Assembly: GCA_037783415.1 (NCBI GenBank)
Contig: JAZGTN010000150.1
Span: forward strand, 4,774,001 to 4,838,000
Origin: Leptasterias polaris
Lineage: Eukaryota; Echinodermata; Asteroidea; Forcipulatida; Asteriidae
Direction of reading: 5' to 3'
Length of the DNA stretch: 64,000 nucleotides
Shown: in pieces, positions 32,063 to 42,904 of the stretch
How positions within the stretch are numbered: position 1 is the stretch's first letter
Layout of the letters: every line of letters begins with the position of its first letter
Made by a program: the position numbers and the translations under genes
Notes under the pieces: model-generated
Database searches by the model: none
The model's input: the letters and a program-made list of their open reading frames with translations, nothing else
What the model was told of the DNA's origin: nothing

Positions 32063-32399
32063 TATACTCAGCTGGTAGCTGCTCTCCCGGTCATTGCATG
32101 GTAGGAGTTAGGGTGTATAGTGCATCTATGCACCTGAATTCCTCTTTAAGTGCACAGACTTTTTCAGAGACTTGAGAAGAAATGGACTCGTCTTAAAATC
32201 ATCCAAACATCCAATGTACGTACCAAATAAGAACATTTCTAATTGGAGATTAGATGACCAAGCAAGGAGAGATGTACACAACTTTACAAGTTAACAACAA
32301 CTTGAAAACAAAATGCGCAGTGAACTGAACCACAATTATTTGATTGTAATAATATTACAATCAAATTATGTAAACGCGATGCAGCTCATTCACCTATAT
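32063..32399 (+). repeat. Dispersed hairpin repeat, copy X1
   Basis: This ~330-bp block matches 63676-64000 almost exactly and is a diverged relative of the tandem units at 41.05-42.1 kb. It carries a conserved hairpin (32104-32142). It also has a perfect tttgattgtaat/attacaatcaaa palindrome at 32338-32364. Its right end is a 26-bp sequence (gtaaacgcgatgcagctcat plus tcacct) that recurs at 32773-32798. Confidence 0.85.
32104..32142 (+). ncRNA. Conserved hairpin with compensatory changes (possible structured RNA)
   Basis: The inner stem pairs GGTGTAT with ATGCACC; an outer stem pairs GGAGTT with AATTCC (one G-U). In related repeats the inner stem is GGTATGT/ATGTACC (41.78 kb) and GGTGCAT/ATGTACC (41.31 kb), so base pairs are kept while bases change. 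Transcription is not shown. Confidence 0.35.
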
Positions 32400-32500
32400 A
32401 TATATAGTAGTAATAATAATAATTATAATAAATAAGCAAGTGAATAAAATTAGACAGATTTTGTTTGTTTATTACCCTTAGTAACAGACAGTGGATGAAT

Positions 32501-32536
32501 CTCTTTTTTGACAATGTGGTGGCTCTTAAAAGAGCC
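32501..32536 (-). terminator. Histone-type mRNA 3' stem-loop and downstream element
   Basis: On the minus strand GGCTCTTTTAAGAGCC (32521-32536) fits the metazoan replication-dependent histone stem-loop consensus at every position. It has AACAACC on its 5' side and ACCA on its 3' side. About 10 bases further is a purine-rich CAAAAAAGAGA (32500-32510), as expected for the U7-pairing element. It lies 21 bases after the stop codon of the frame at 32558. Confidence 0.85.
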
Positions 32537-32557
32537 GGTTGTTTTATGTCGACGTGA

Positions 32558-32797
32558 TCACTGTTGATTCAAACGTTTCAGTCTCTGAAGTTTCTGAAGG
32601 CCATCTGATCCTTCAGTGAAATATGCCTCCACCAAACAAGCTTTCTCGTGCCGCGTCAGATGTGCCAAGTAATTGAGGTATTTTTTGTTGTTCACGAAGC
32701 GTGCCTGTTTTGTTGCGTTCTCGACCGTGATGAAGTCCAAGTCTTCGTCATATTTTTTCGTCTTTGAGGCGACGTAAACGCGATGCAGCTCATTCAC
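32558..32797 (-). CDS. 3' exon or relic with a histone-type 3' end
   Basis: A 79-codon minus frame opens after a plausible acceptor (AGCGCAG|GTG) and ends 21 bases before a histone-type stem-loop. The peptide is basic and helical-looking (LNYLAHLTRHEKACLVEAYF) but I do not recognise a core or linker histone in it. It may be the C terminus of a replication-linked gene, or an unrelated exon beside a captured histone 3' end. No ATG start is present, so it is 5'-incomplete. Its first 26 bases are duplicated at the end of repeat X1. Confidence 0.45.
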   Translation of the reverse strand: MNELHRVYVASKTKKYDEDLDFITVENATKQARFVNNKKYLNYLAHLTRHEKACLVEAYFTEGSDGLQKLQRLKRLNQQ

Positions 32798-32835
32798 CTG
32801 CGCTCTTTTTTGTCTCCAGAGAAACTACCCCGTAA

Positions 32836-34154
32836 TCAGTCTTGTTTCTCATGACCCAATAAAAAGTACGTAGTATTTCTTTTAGCTAGGCAGCAGAGGG
32901 TCAATGTTGTACCGTCCATCGTGGTAGAATGATTCAAGTAACTTTCACGTACACTGAAATTGACCATTGAGAGAGGAGGGTTTGATGAGAGGAGGGCATG
33001 ATTTGAAATGGCCCAATGAGGTAGGGGGGCTTGATGAGACAGACTATGCAGGGGAAGTTCACAATCGAACAAATTCCTTTTAAGCGGCCGAATGCATTTT
33101 CTACAACCATACGAGCATGACTAAGTCTGTAGTTGAATGACTTCTTTGCACCCCGGAATGAGATAAGGTTCACATCTCTAGCTTGAAGTGTTCGTTGTCG
33201 TGTCCTCTTCATTGTTAACATTGGCAACTGCACTGGTGAAGTCAAATACGATTCTGCATGCTGAACTGCTATACCATTTGTATTGTGTGTCGTCCCCTTA
33301 CCTGATAGTGTCTCTTCGCCAAAGTCATTATTGTCCCATACAAGTGTTGTAAAAGTTGATGTAGCTAAGCAAGATGGAAGTAAATGTGTGCTTCTGTTGA
33401 TTTCTTGTTCAGCTAAAGCAGTATCAAGTTCCAGAATTGATGTATGGGATATGCAGTGCCCAAACCCATTCAGATGTCTCACAGCCATTCCTAATGAGGA
33501 GTGTTTTGGCATAATCTTCTTTCCCTTTGTAGCAAGGTATATGATGTCCTGAGCAATGGATAATATTCTGCGACTGTCTCCCTCACTTATTTCCAAAAAA
33601 TCACTTTCTGATGGCTCAAGGGAGCTTCCCACCACCCATGCCAAGAAGTTGAACAACTTGCACGGAACAATTTGACGTGCAGAATCAAGGGTTAGGTCAG
33701 TTGAAGTAGGCGGCCATGGAAACAAATCGGATGTGATTTTCCGTATCTCTTCTTTGAGGTCGAGTGCACTTGTGTACCGATGATGTAATGTGCCGAATGA
33801 CGTTGAATTCACTGGAGTGGTGTTTATCTCACATTCTTCACCTGCTACTGAAGAGTCTGTATCTGTTGTATCTGTGTCTGACGAGATTGTTGACTCAGTG
33901 AGGATCGTTGATTTTTCAACAAGCTCTTCAGTTGCAAGATTGTCCACGTACACAAGTACACTTTCATTTCTACGGTTAGGTTGAAGGAAATTGAGTTGCG
34001 GAAATTTGGACCTCAGCCTCTGTTTAAGACTCCATGCTCTGTATGTTGATGAGTCGTTCCCCTCAACATTTCGAACTACTTTATCGAAAATCTTTTTCAG
34101 TTTAGTCAAGCGAAAAATCTCCTTATCTCTGATATTTTGTTGTATTGTGGTCAC
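32836..34154 (-). pseudogene. Chimeric ORF: repeat-encoded protein joined to PIF/Harbinger transposase tail
   Basis: A 406-codon frame (34154-32934) starts with ~330 residues of an unidentified protein. Its Ser/Thr/Asp-rich linker near residues 75-115 and its TLSGKGTTHNTNGI block are, from memory, common in repeated invertebrate genes. It then passes in frame into FNYRLSHARMVVENAFGRLK, the C-terminal catalytic-Glu region of DDE_4 (PIF/Harbinger) transposases. Beyond that the frame is out of register and shares the decayed tail block repeated at 29905 and 63314. The join looks like one element inserted in, or fused with, another. No complete transposase is present. Confidence 0.55.
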
Positions 34155-34330
34155 AGGTTTTACAGAGAGAATTTTTACTCAGTGCCACCTATAGTTGAAA
34201 GAATGCCAGTCCAATTAAAGAACCAATCAGAGCAGACCACAAACTCTCCAAGACAGAGGTCTTAAAATAGCCTAATCTCACAAGGATGTTTACTTTTCCA
34301 GCCAAGGTTACATAACACCTCATCAGTATG
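34152..34330 (+). repeat. Short dispersed element (second copy)
   Basis: Relative of 29628-29805, beginning cacaggttttacagagagaa and ending acataacacc. It overlaps the very start of the chimeric ORF, which may owe its upstream sequence to this insertion. Confidence 0.55.
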
Positions 34331-34799
34331 CAGGAGTTTTAATTTTTTTAATTTTATTATGAACACCAGGTACTGTGAATACCTGCAATGAGAAGCATGC
34401 TTTCATGAATTGATCGAAGCAAGTAACAGTACAGATTTGTTTATCTGATGCAATAACAAAAGGTGTGTGTTCATTTTACAGAACATGCTATGGGTAATAC
34501 TGTTTTTACAAAACATGAAACGGGGTAACTCTGATTTACAAAAGAAGTTGTATCAAATAAAAGTTGCATATAAAAAGAAAGAAAGACAATATCTGAATAG
34601 ATTCCAGTTTAATTGTGTTTGTTTCCCCCCCCCCCCCCCACCATAGCAAGATACCCTTGCCCTTGACTTCCATGACTACATCCAGATATTGTTATCTACA
34701 AGTGGCAATATCACTCTCGCCAGTTGTTCAGCCTTGTCGTCAGACACTATGTGCAACTGATATGCACATTTCAGCTGCGCCCCCCCCCCCACCCCTTGC

Positions 34800-35125
34800 A
34801 GTACCCCCATCAATTATATCTCCAGTATAAACAGCTAATCCCCTTCGAATATCCCCTGTTCTTAAACCCTCTGAAATAATGTGTGCTAGTTCCCTTGGAA
34901 CGCGTCCAATATATTGGCCAGCAACATTCCGGACGAGCTGAGGATGAGGTGGGCCTCGGGTGAGCTGGTAGTGCAGTCGTCTTTCTATTTGGTCCAGGGG
35001 TGGTGCTATAACTTTTACTGCACGAGGGTCAACTCTGTTGGTTGGCTCCAGAACCAGTGTACTTGGGTGTGGGAGCCGTAAAAAGCCTGTCTGACGTAGA
35101 ATATTGTACCCCGACGAGGATTTAC
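34800..35125 (-). pseudogene. Unidentified coding remnant
   Basis: One minus frame is open for ~105 codons and strongly coding-like: SGYNILRQTGFLRLPHPSTL, then a charged segment RVDPRAVKVIAPPLDQIERR, then GQYIGRVPRELAHIISEGLR. The first block is reminiscent of THAP9/P-element-like proteins, but I am not confident. Upstream (to 35399) coding signal switches frame, so the copy is broken or spliced. Flanked by poly(C) runs at 34626 and 34780. Confidence 0.35.
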
Positions 35126-35399
35126 TAAGAAGTGCAATACACCATCGGATAAAAGGCCAGCAGGAGAAACTTCACTAAGGATTTTTGTGATCTCGTGAGA
35201 TGTCTGCAAAGTTGGTTTTGCTCTTGTTCTGATCGTGAGTTAATTCATCACTGATGAAGACGATAGAATCAGTAACGGTTGATGAGGGGCATTCTAAGCA
35301 GTTGTAAGTTGCAACAATTGAGTTGATTGTGCACTGGACAATTTGTCCAGTGGGCTTTGCAAGTGTAGTTTTCTGCATAGTCCATGCTGAAAATAACAT

Positions 35400-36460
35400 T
35401 CATTCATTTTTATTAAAAAACCAACTGGCAGCACAAAGCTGAATTATATGGCATTACAAGGTAAAAATGTTGTTAAAAGTTACACAGATAAAAGACATAA
35501 AATAGCACCACCGCAGTACGGGGGTACACAAATACATTTTAACAAAGATGACAATAAAAAGAAATAAAAATTCGATAAATCAATGAAAGGCATAAAAATG
35601 CTCAGGGTGTTGTGGGAACCCTCTTATACCTGTTGAAACCCCACTATAAAATAAACCACCTAAAAAACAGGGTTCCCTTGCACTTAAAAACTGAACAGCC
35701 CTAAAAATACATTTTATAAAAGATGACCAAAAAAATAGTACACATTAAAATACAAACAAAGGTTTAAAAAAATGCTTTCTTAAACAGGAATGTTTTAAGA
35801 TGTGATTTAAAAATAAAATTAATATAAATTTGTTCTTAATTTAAACATGTGTAGTCTAATGACTTTAAGTTTACGATAATATCTCATGATAAATAAACCA
35901 TTTTAAACAATGTATTCCGTGTCCTCTGAGTTAGTTAGTTATTTATTTATTTGTGTTTTATATTTATTTATAAGCGCACCAATAAAATGTAGACGAAACA
36001 ATATATTCATTTTTTTTTTACTTTAACTGCTATTTTATTTTACCCTTTTTTTTTTTTACCATACACCCTGAAGTACAGTTTTAGCTAAGTACATCATTTA
36101 TTTTTTATTTCAATTTTATGTTTTTTTTTTTTTTTTAGATCAATCATAAATTACAAAAGGTAAATATTATTTAAACTCAAAACTAGTACACTTATTATTT
36201 AGTAAAAATACATGACACTCTGGTTTTTTTTTTGGTTTTTTTCTCGATTTTACGACTTAGAATACATTTTCTTAAAATAAAATTTTACCCAAGCATTTAT
36301 GCATGACACGAAAAGGAAGAAGAAAAAATACTTTTCAATTTTGAGTTACATCTTATTTCAAATTGTACACAAGTAAATTATAAACAAAAACAACAAAAAA
36401 CAAAATAATAGTCTTGTACAAATTTTAAATTGGTTTAAGTATCGCACAAATGTTTTAAGT
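35400..36460. other. AT-rich spacer
   Basis: About 1 kb dominated by T- and A-runs and ATTTATTT motifs, with no credible frame on either strand and no repeat structure I could pair. It follows the 3' end of the PC4/death-domain gene. Confidence 0.5.
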
Positions 36461-36470
36461 AACTAGGTAT

Positions 36471-37930
36471 TCACCAGCCATCCCCGTAACAGATGTCGTA
36501 CAAAACAGAGTGGCTCTTTGTTATACGCATCTCGACGTAAGATGAAAATATGCGATTCCTTGAATGAACTGTAGGAAATTGGTTAACTAAACGGTCGTTT
36601 TCGTTAGCTTTTTTATTCCACTCGGACCTAAATTTTCCCAAGTCTGATTCTACAATTTCAACCAATGCTTCTTTAAAGTATTTACTAACTTTCTGTGCCA
36701 GCGAATCCATCATACATTCGTGATTGGTTTGAGTCACGTCGTCTACAATCGGTAATTTACAACCGTAACAGTATCTCATACTTATAACTTCTACTTTCTT
36801 TAGAATACAAGGAACAATTAACGACTGTATTATATTAAATGAAAGTTCCTTACATTTTTCTTGTTCCGTGGATGCATCATTCAACGTGTTCTGGTCCTGA
36901 CTTTCACCCTCCATCCTGGGTTCCTCAATAGTCAACGCCGGTTGATCCTCGTCCTGTGAATCCTCCTCCTCAGTAGGCAGGGAAACCTTCTTCCGATAAT
37001 TGGCGACAGTGTTTGCGCGGTGTTGTTTCAGCTCAAGTCTCACGTACTGTACAAGGTCTTGTCTTCCAATCTCGCATAACGCTATCTCAAGTTGGTCCGC
37101 CAATCCACCTTGAGATGCGCTTGAATTTTTCCGAAATGCTAATAACATTTGGAAAGTACGTTCTTCAGTTCCAGTATGATCACGTTTCAGTTTTCCTACT
37201 ACGTCATAAGATAAGTTAAGAAACGTAGCCAGCTTCTCCCATTCTGCTCTGAGATTCCTACTGATTCTTCGTAGAAATTCGTCCGTGAAGTCGTCTGGAA
37301 CTATATCCAATGGCTGATGATATACTCCTGACGTGAAGGGAACATCGTCGGTGTCCCGTTTCAACTTCTTGTTCTCTGCGGCCTGTATTGAAAAATAATA
37401 ATAATAATAATGATTTAAACAAAGTATAACAAACAAAACGCAGGTAAACCGACGCACTGTGGAGGGGAAAGTAAAAATACTGAACAATATTTAATAACAA
37501 TAAGTTGACAGCTCACGCTTACCTCAACCTCCTTAACCGCATCATTGATGGCTTCTATGTTTTCCACCAAGGTCTTCCACTCTTCACTTTTTAGATTGAT
37601 TCCATGTGGGCTGGTCCATAGGTCCTTGTCCTTGCGCTGGATGAAGTCCCTGATCTTAACGTACACTTCGCTTTTGAAGGACTCAACCACAACGTGCCTA
37701 GTCCCTGTAATAGGAAACCTGCATGACAAGGGGGACTCTTCCAGCTTTCGCTTCAATGGCGTTGTATTGTACGGGTAGGGAGCGGCGTGGTCCTCGGCCC
37801 TGGTCAGCATCCGCTGCTCTAACCGCTGCATACGGTCCATATCCACATCATCTCTCAGCTTCAGTTTACAGGGTGCACGCAGTAAATTGTACTCCCGAAC
37901 TTCAAAGCGACCTCCAGCGGCGTCGTACAA
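36471..37930 (-). CDS. Spliced gene with PC4-like and death-like domains
   Basis: Exon A (37930-37523) encodes an N-terminal region and a PC4/SUB1-like single-strand DNA-binding domain (about 37730-37535: GTRHVVVESFKSEVYVKIRD, then INLKSEEWKTL). Exon B (37382-36471) encodes a death-domain fold (about 37310-37045: LRRISRNLRAEWEKLATFLN) then an acidic linker and a C-terminal part with CYGC and HEC that may bind zinc. The 140-bp intron has GAG|GTAAGC and a (TTA)n-rich tract ending TACAG; both exons are in phase 0, so splicing keeps the frame. It follows the polymerase B frame directly on the same strand. The true start is unclear because exon A begins at the polymerase junction. PC4 suggests a DNA/transcription role and the death domain a protein-interaction role; the combination is unusual. 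Confidence 0.65.
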
Positions 37931-39983
37931 AATTAATCTTCTGAGAATTTCTACAGTTAAGCGTGAAGCCTCTCACTTTACAACATGTCTTGCCCGTGTC
38001 TAAAGTGTATGCATAATTTTTAGGGCCCCCCGAAACGAAAGTCTTAATGTAATTGCCATCTTTCGGCTTAATCTCATTGGTTAAATCTCCTAGGTAGTCA
38101 CCCAGAGGAGGATTGTACATGTTAGGCTCATTCACGAACAGAACAGAATCGGTGTCCATATAGATTACTCTTTCTTGTAATTTTTCAAGGACAGAGTACA
38201 GCTTTAGTCTGGCATGTGCTGTCGTGAACGCTGCTATTATCACATTGGTGCGTGGATTTGGGGTCATGAACTCTTCCTCCCTAGAAAACTTAATCTCCGC
38301 TAACTCATCGTTAAAGAAATTGACATTATCCACAACTAAATCATCAGCAAATAACATTTGGTACAACCTTGCTGGATCTGTCACTACTTCGGTTTGAGAC
38401 ATATTTACCCTCTGACCGAACTTTCCCCAAAAACTATTCAACATGAGTTTTGCAAGGGCTCTCAGCCCTGGATTTTTGACAAGTTTTGTTCGGTCTAACA
38501 ATATACCTTCTTTGTTCTCAAAGTCACTTATATATTTTTGAATGTCTGCCTCAGTTTCGCACCATTGTGGAATACCTGAGCTCTCCTGTTTTATTTTGAG
38601 AAAAGTGTTGATGTACTCCGAGAAGAGACCGCCTGTTTTAGTAATTGGATCGTACATTTCAGTTCTCTCAAAATGCCACACGCAGTAAATTTTCTGTACT
38701 ACGTAACCCAACTCAACTGCTTTTTGCAACTCGAGAGATACATAGGTTCCGCTCAAACTTCTTTCTTCATCATTATGAAGACAAGGTGTTTGTTGTTCGT
38801 TTTCAACACAAGTTCTACATAGAGGGAATGTTAATTTTCCTATCGCCCTATACGGGATTACTGGATGATACAATTTGGACGGGGGGATTATGGTACATTT
38901 TATTAATCCGAAATATGATGAAATATCTTTAAAATTTTCAACAATAATCTGGGGATGTCCGACGGGATATATACTGTATTTATTGGTCCATGGGTACAAT
39001 GAAGTGTAATCTAGGTATGAGATGGTTTGGTCTCCGCTAACCTCATAAAAAAGTCGCGTGGCATTGGTCCTCCCCCCATAGAAGGCATCTCTAGGATTGA
39101 GAACGCATCTATCATCATCAAGGTCTTCTTCTAGTGATTCGCGCAAATCTTCTGGGAAATCTTTGAACATTACACCCCATTGACATTCCCACATCTCCAC
39201 ATAAGTAAACCCAGTCTAAGTCTGTACAAAATGTTTCTTTTCCTGTGTCCTAGAGAACAGCTCGTGCATCGGTACGCCCAAGGTAGGGTGGATGGTTTCC
39301 CCGTTATAACACTTTGGACACCCGTGCCAGAAACACCCGTTAAATTCATATACTGTGTTTACCCTTTCACAAAAGCCATCTACCTTAAACGTGCCTATGC
39401 GCACTTCTCCCATAGTCCTAGCGTGTTGTATGTGTACGGCCTGTTGGTGGCTTAACCAGCGCAACCAAACAATAGACACTCTGGAATGTTTATCCGATGG
39501 AGCGTAACAGTCTGGTGGTAATACGGCTATAGTATCTTTCTTAAGGAAATTTCTACGATACACAAGATTACACGCAGATGCAATGGTTATACATGTTTTG
39601 AAAGGGTCAACGCCCCCGTCCCTAGGCTCGGTCGAAGTTATCCGCATAAACAATTTGTACCTATATATTATAGCATCAACCTTGCCTTTCTCCAATGCTG
39701 GCTTGGAGACTCCTTTCGTGTTTTTGCTCCCTGTAAGGGAGTGTGTTGCAAGCATCTCCCTTCCAAACACTAACACCATAAGATCTGACGTTAGTTTCCG
39801 ATGATCTGCAGCATTACATCTCATTAACAGTTTTCTGTTGACGCGGACAGTGGCACTTAAACTAACCTGTGGAGTAATGAAGTAAAAACCTTTGTTCAGG
39901 GATGTGATAGGCTGTTGAAAAAACAAACCATAAACTGGGAGTGCAAAGGATGAAAGATTGCGAACGTGAATTAAAGCTTGCAA
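37931..39983 (-). pseudogene. Virus-like type B DNA polymerase (best copy) with BEN-like N-terminal segment
   Basis: Two minus frames in the same register (39983-39219 and 39215-37931) are separated by one TAG at 39216-39218. From ~39640 the sequence is polymerase: FNGCFWHGCPKC, then motif A DYTSLYP (near 39010), motif B KLMLNSFWGKFGQR (near 38430) and motif C DTDS (near 38155). So the three palm motifs are present, unlike in the 28- and 62-kb copies. The exonuclease domain is missing. The first ~90 residues are not polymerase and resemble a BEN domain (RKLTSDLMVLVFGREML). The C terminus stops at LNCRNSQKINF, where the PC4 exon begins. Polinton/adintovirus origin is likely. It is a relic by its stop and truncations. 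Confidence 0.8.
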
Positions 39984-41050
39984 GCGTGAAGCCTACTTAT
40001 ATATATTTATAGTTGGTTTTAAAACCCCTACTCTGCAATCTGGAGCATTCTTCATGTATTTGGTTTTATCTTCATGTCGTTATGAATTTGATATTAATTT
40101 TTCTTTTTTTATTATTTTATTTTTGGGGGGGGGGTGATCATGGATTTCCCGACTCAAAACGAAGAAATAACAATAGGCAACATCCTTGTATTGGAGGGAA
40201 AAATCTCATACTCTGTAAGCAAACATAGCTTATAATGCCTGTGTTGATAACACTAATATGTGAAAGTCCTAAATCACGTTTGTGACCTATGAAGAAAAGC
40301 ATGAAGTGCAAGGTTGAAAGTTCCTGTAAGTTCATCTTCTCAGTCTCCATTAAAAGCAGTGATCTGATAAAGTCCAAAAACAGCAGGGGATACTGTGGAT
40401 CAATATACATGTATGGTAGACTCTTAGAGAATGTTGTTTTCTCTTCTCACTGAGAACTAAATTTTCCAATGGGCTCTTTACAAAATGTGCAAGGAAAATT
40501 CAATGTGGTCATCTTGATGCATTATCTATGGATAAGATTGATTCAGAAATATTCCCTGGAAGCAAAGAAACTCGAAAGCAGTGCATTGACATGGCATTGG
40601 AAGGGCTCTGCTAGAATCTACATCCATGTGCACCATCAACGATGCAAAGAGCCAACAGCGGAAACTGTGTTCTTGATCACAGTGGGATATTACCCATGCA
40701 GCTCACAATCTGCCACCTGTCATTGGATTGTGTGAGAGATTGAACTTATTTACAAGACTACAAACACAAATACTAACTTTGCATCATTTTCTGCATCCAC
40801 ATTATGACATTGACAATTTTTCAAAATGAGGCTGAAAGTACGCACTATCATCTTGACCAGAGCAGTACAGTTCTCCACAGAGCAAGGATTCCTCATGGAT
40901 GCACCTGGCTGTTGTGATAAGATTGTATCATGCAGGCATCTTCATTTGGATTAATTAGTAGTCATCAACTTGTATCAGCCACTGCAGTAACTGACTTGAA
41001 CAAGTTTAGTAACTTTGGTACTTCTACTGTTTGGAACATATCACTGAAAG
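39984..41050. other. Spacer with no supported gene
   Basis: A poly(G) run at about 40127-40134 and several short frames on both strands, none convincing. The tandem hairpin repeat begins at its right end. Confidence 0.4.
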
Positions 41051-42110
41051 GCTAAATGAGGACTTGTGCAGTAGAAGGAGTTATGGTGCATTATACGTGA
41101 ACCTGAATTCCTCTGAATGCACAGACACACCAAGTTAAAAACTTGACAAGAAACATATTCATCTGTCAAGCACGAAAGTATCAATCTGGAGATTGAGGAG
41201 AGAGATAAATAATACAGCCACCTTCCTGGACACCTAAATGAACATTGAACACATCAAGCTGTTTGGGAATTTTACTTCCAGTCTAAATGGGACTTGCATG
41301 ACAGAAGGAGTTATGGTGCATTGTACATGTACCTGAATTCCTCTGAGTGCACAAGACGGGAGTAGAAATGTATTCATCCTCTTAACATGGATGCATCCAT
41401 CTAGAGATTGAACGACCGAGCAAGGAGAGACACAAATATTGCAGACACTTTAATTTTCTGGATGAAAATGCACATTGACCACATTGAGCTGTTTGGAACA
41501 TTTTACTTCTAATCTAGGCTAAATTGGACTTGCATGGCAGAAGGAGTTAAGGTACATAGTATGTTTGTGCCTGAATTCCTCTTGAGTGCACAGACACAGG
41601 CTGTTTTGGGGAAGACTTGAGAAGAAATGTAGTCATCTTAAAGCAATTAAAAAGAATCATCAGATTATGTTCCAAATCTGAACTGTTTTGTTTGAAGTTT
41701 AGGAACCCAGGCAATGAGAGTATATACACAAGTACTCAGCTGGTAGCTGCTCTCCTGGTACTTGTATGGTAGAAGTTACGGTATGTAGTACATCTATGTA
41801 CCTGAATTCCTCTTGAGTGCACAGAGATGAACTTTATTTGAGAGACTTGAGAAGAAATTATTTAATCTTTTTTAAAAAGAAAAATCTGATAACATCCCAC
41901 ATGTTTTTGTTGGAAAGTGAGTAATCAAGCAAGGAGACTTCCTCTTTTTGTCTCTTCTCTTTCTTTTGGTTTCATTGAAAGCGGTTTAAAAAGTTGTATG
42001 GTTTTCAGGGTTTATTGTTTTGTTGCCAAAACAAAGTTGCACGTCTGAATACAACATTTTGAGAAGCAAAATGTGCAGTGAATTGAACATCATTGATATT
42101 GAACCAAATT
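41050..42110 (+). repeat. Tandem ~230-bp units carrying a hairpin
   Basis: Four diverged units have hairpin cores starting at about 41077, 41307, 41543 and 41772 (spacings 230, 236 and 229). Each has aaggagtta-ggt, a short stem-loop, then cctgaattcctct and gtgcac. The last unit also has the agctggtagctgctctc leader shared with copies X1 (32.07 kb) and X2 (63.68 kb). No ORF is conserved. Compensatory base changes in the stem suggest selection or concerted evolution on structure. Confidence 0.7.
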
Positions 42111-42522
42111 AAACTAGATATATTAGAGTTCCACATGCTTTCTTTGGGAATACACATTCAACAAATAAGAATATCAATTGTTCTTAGATGCAAAATGGGC
42201 CAAAAACTTAACTTTACATCAATTCACCGGTTACTTTATTTGTCCACTTAAAAAAAAAGAATAACAAATTAAGTATCTACAGTTAACAGCTGTTCAAAGT
42301 TGTCTTCATTGTCACCGTCATACAAAGGGTTTGAAGGGGTTTCACACACCATTTAGGATTTTAAAAGGTGTGTAACAATTTGATATTTAAACATCAGATT
42401 TGAAATTGGGGAAAGTACTACTTTTGGGGTCTTAAAAAGTATTACTTGACTTGAATTGGGTTTTTTTACAAACTTTGGGCAGGTTTTAAACAAATCACTT
42501 AAAACTACTGGCAAAGGTAAAT

Positions 42523-42726
42523 CCTGGATTTGGTTTCACAAAGCACTAAGATTCTTTTCAAGATGAGTTGTCCACATTACCAGTGGTGATTTGTATTGTG
42601 ACATCACATTTTGCTTAGCACTCTTTCACATTAATCTCAGCTCTGTGTGAATTCGAGCCCTGCAAGCCGAGGGCTTGATTTCATTTTAAGATGAATCTTA
42701 GTGCTCTGTGAAACTCGACCCAGGCC
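42523..42726. mobile_element. ~200-bp MITE-like element
   Basis: The left end (cctggatttggtttcacaaa, then gcactaagatt) pairs with the right end (aatcttagtgctctgtgaaa, then ctcgacccagg) as ~40-bp imperfect inverted repeats. There is no coding capacity. The end motif resembles abundant deuterostome MITEs. Confidence 0.65.
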
Positions 42727-42904
42727 TATTACTTTTTGTAAAGGCACAGTTATAACAAGCTGGAAAATCTCTTTATAGTCATGTACGTGGAGGCTCATTG
42801 GAAAATTGTAACTCAAAGGTAAACTCATAGATTGCAATTACAAATATGTAATGAATCTTGGGCTTTAGAAGCAAGCCAGGGATATGTTCCTTGTAGCGGG
42901 GTAC

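Noticed and set aside
32338..32364. Rho-independent-type terminator from the tttgattgtaat palindrome
   Set aside because: AT-only palindrome inside a dispersed repeat in animal DNA; more likely part of the element's structure.
33283..34194. Plus-strand ORFs across the PIF-related region
   Set aside because: Shadows of the minus-strand 406-codon frame, which contains the transposase motif.
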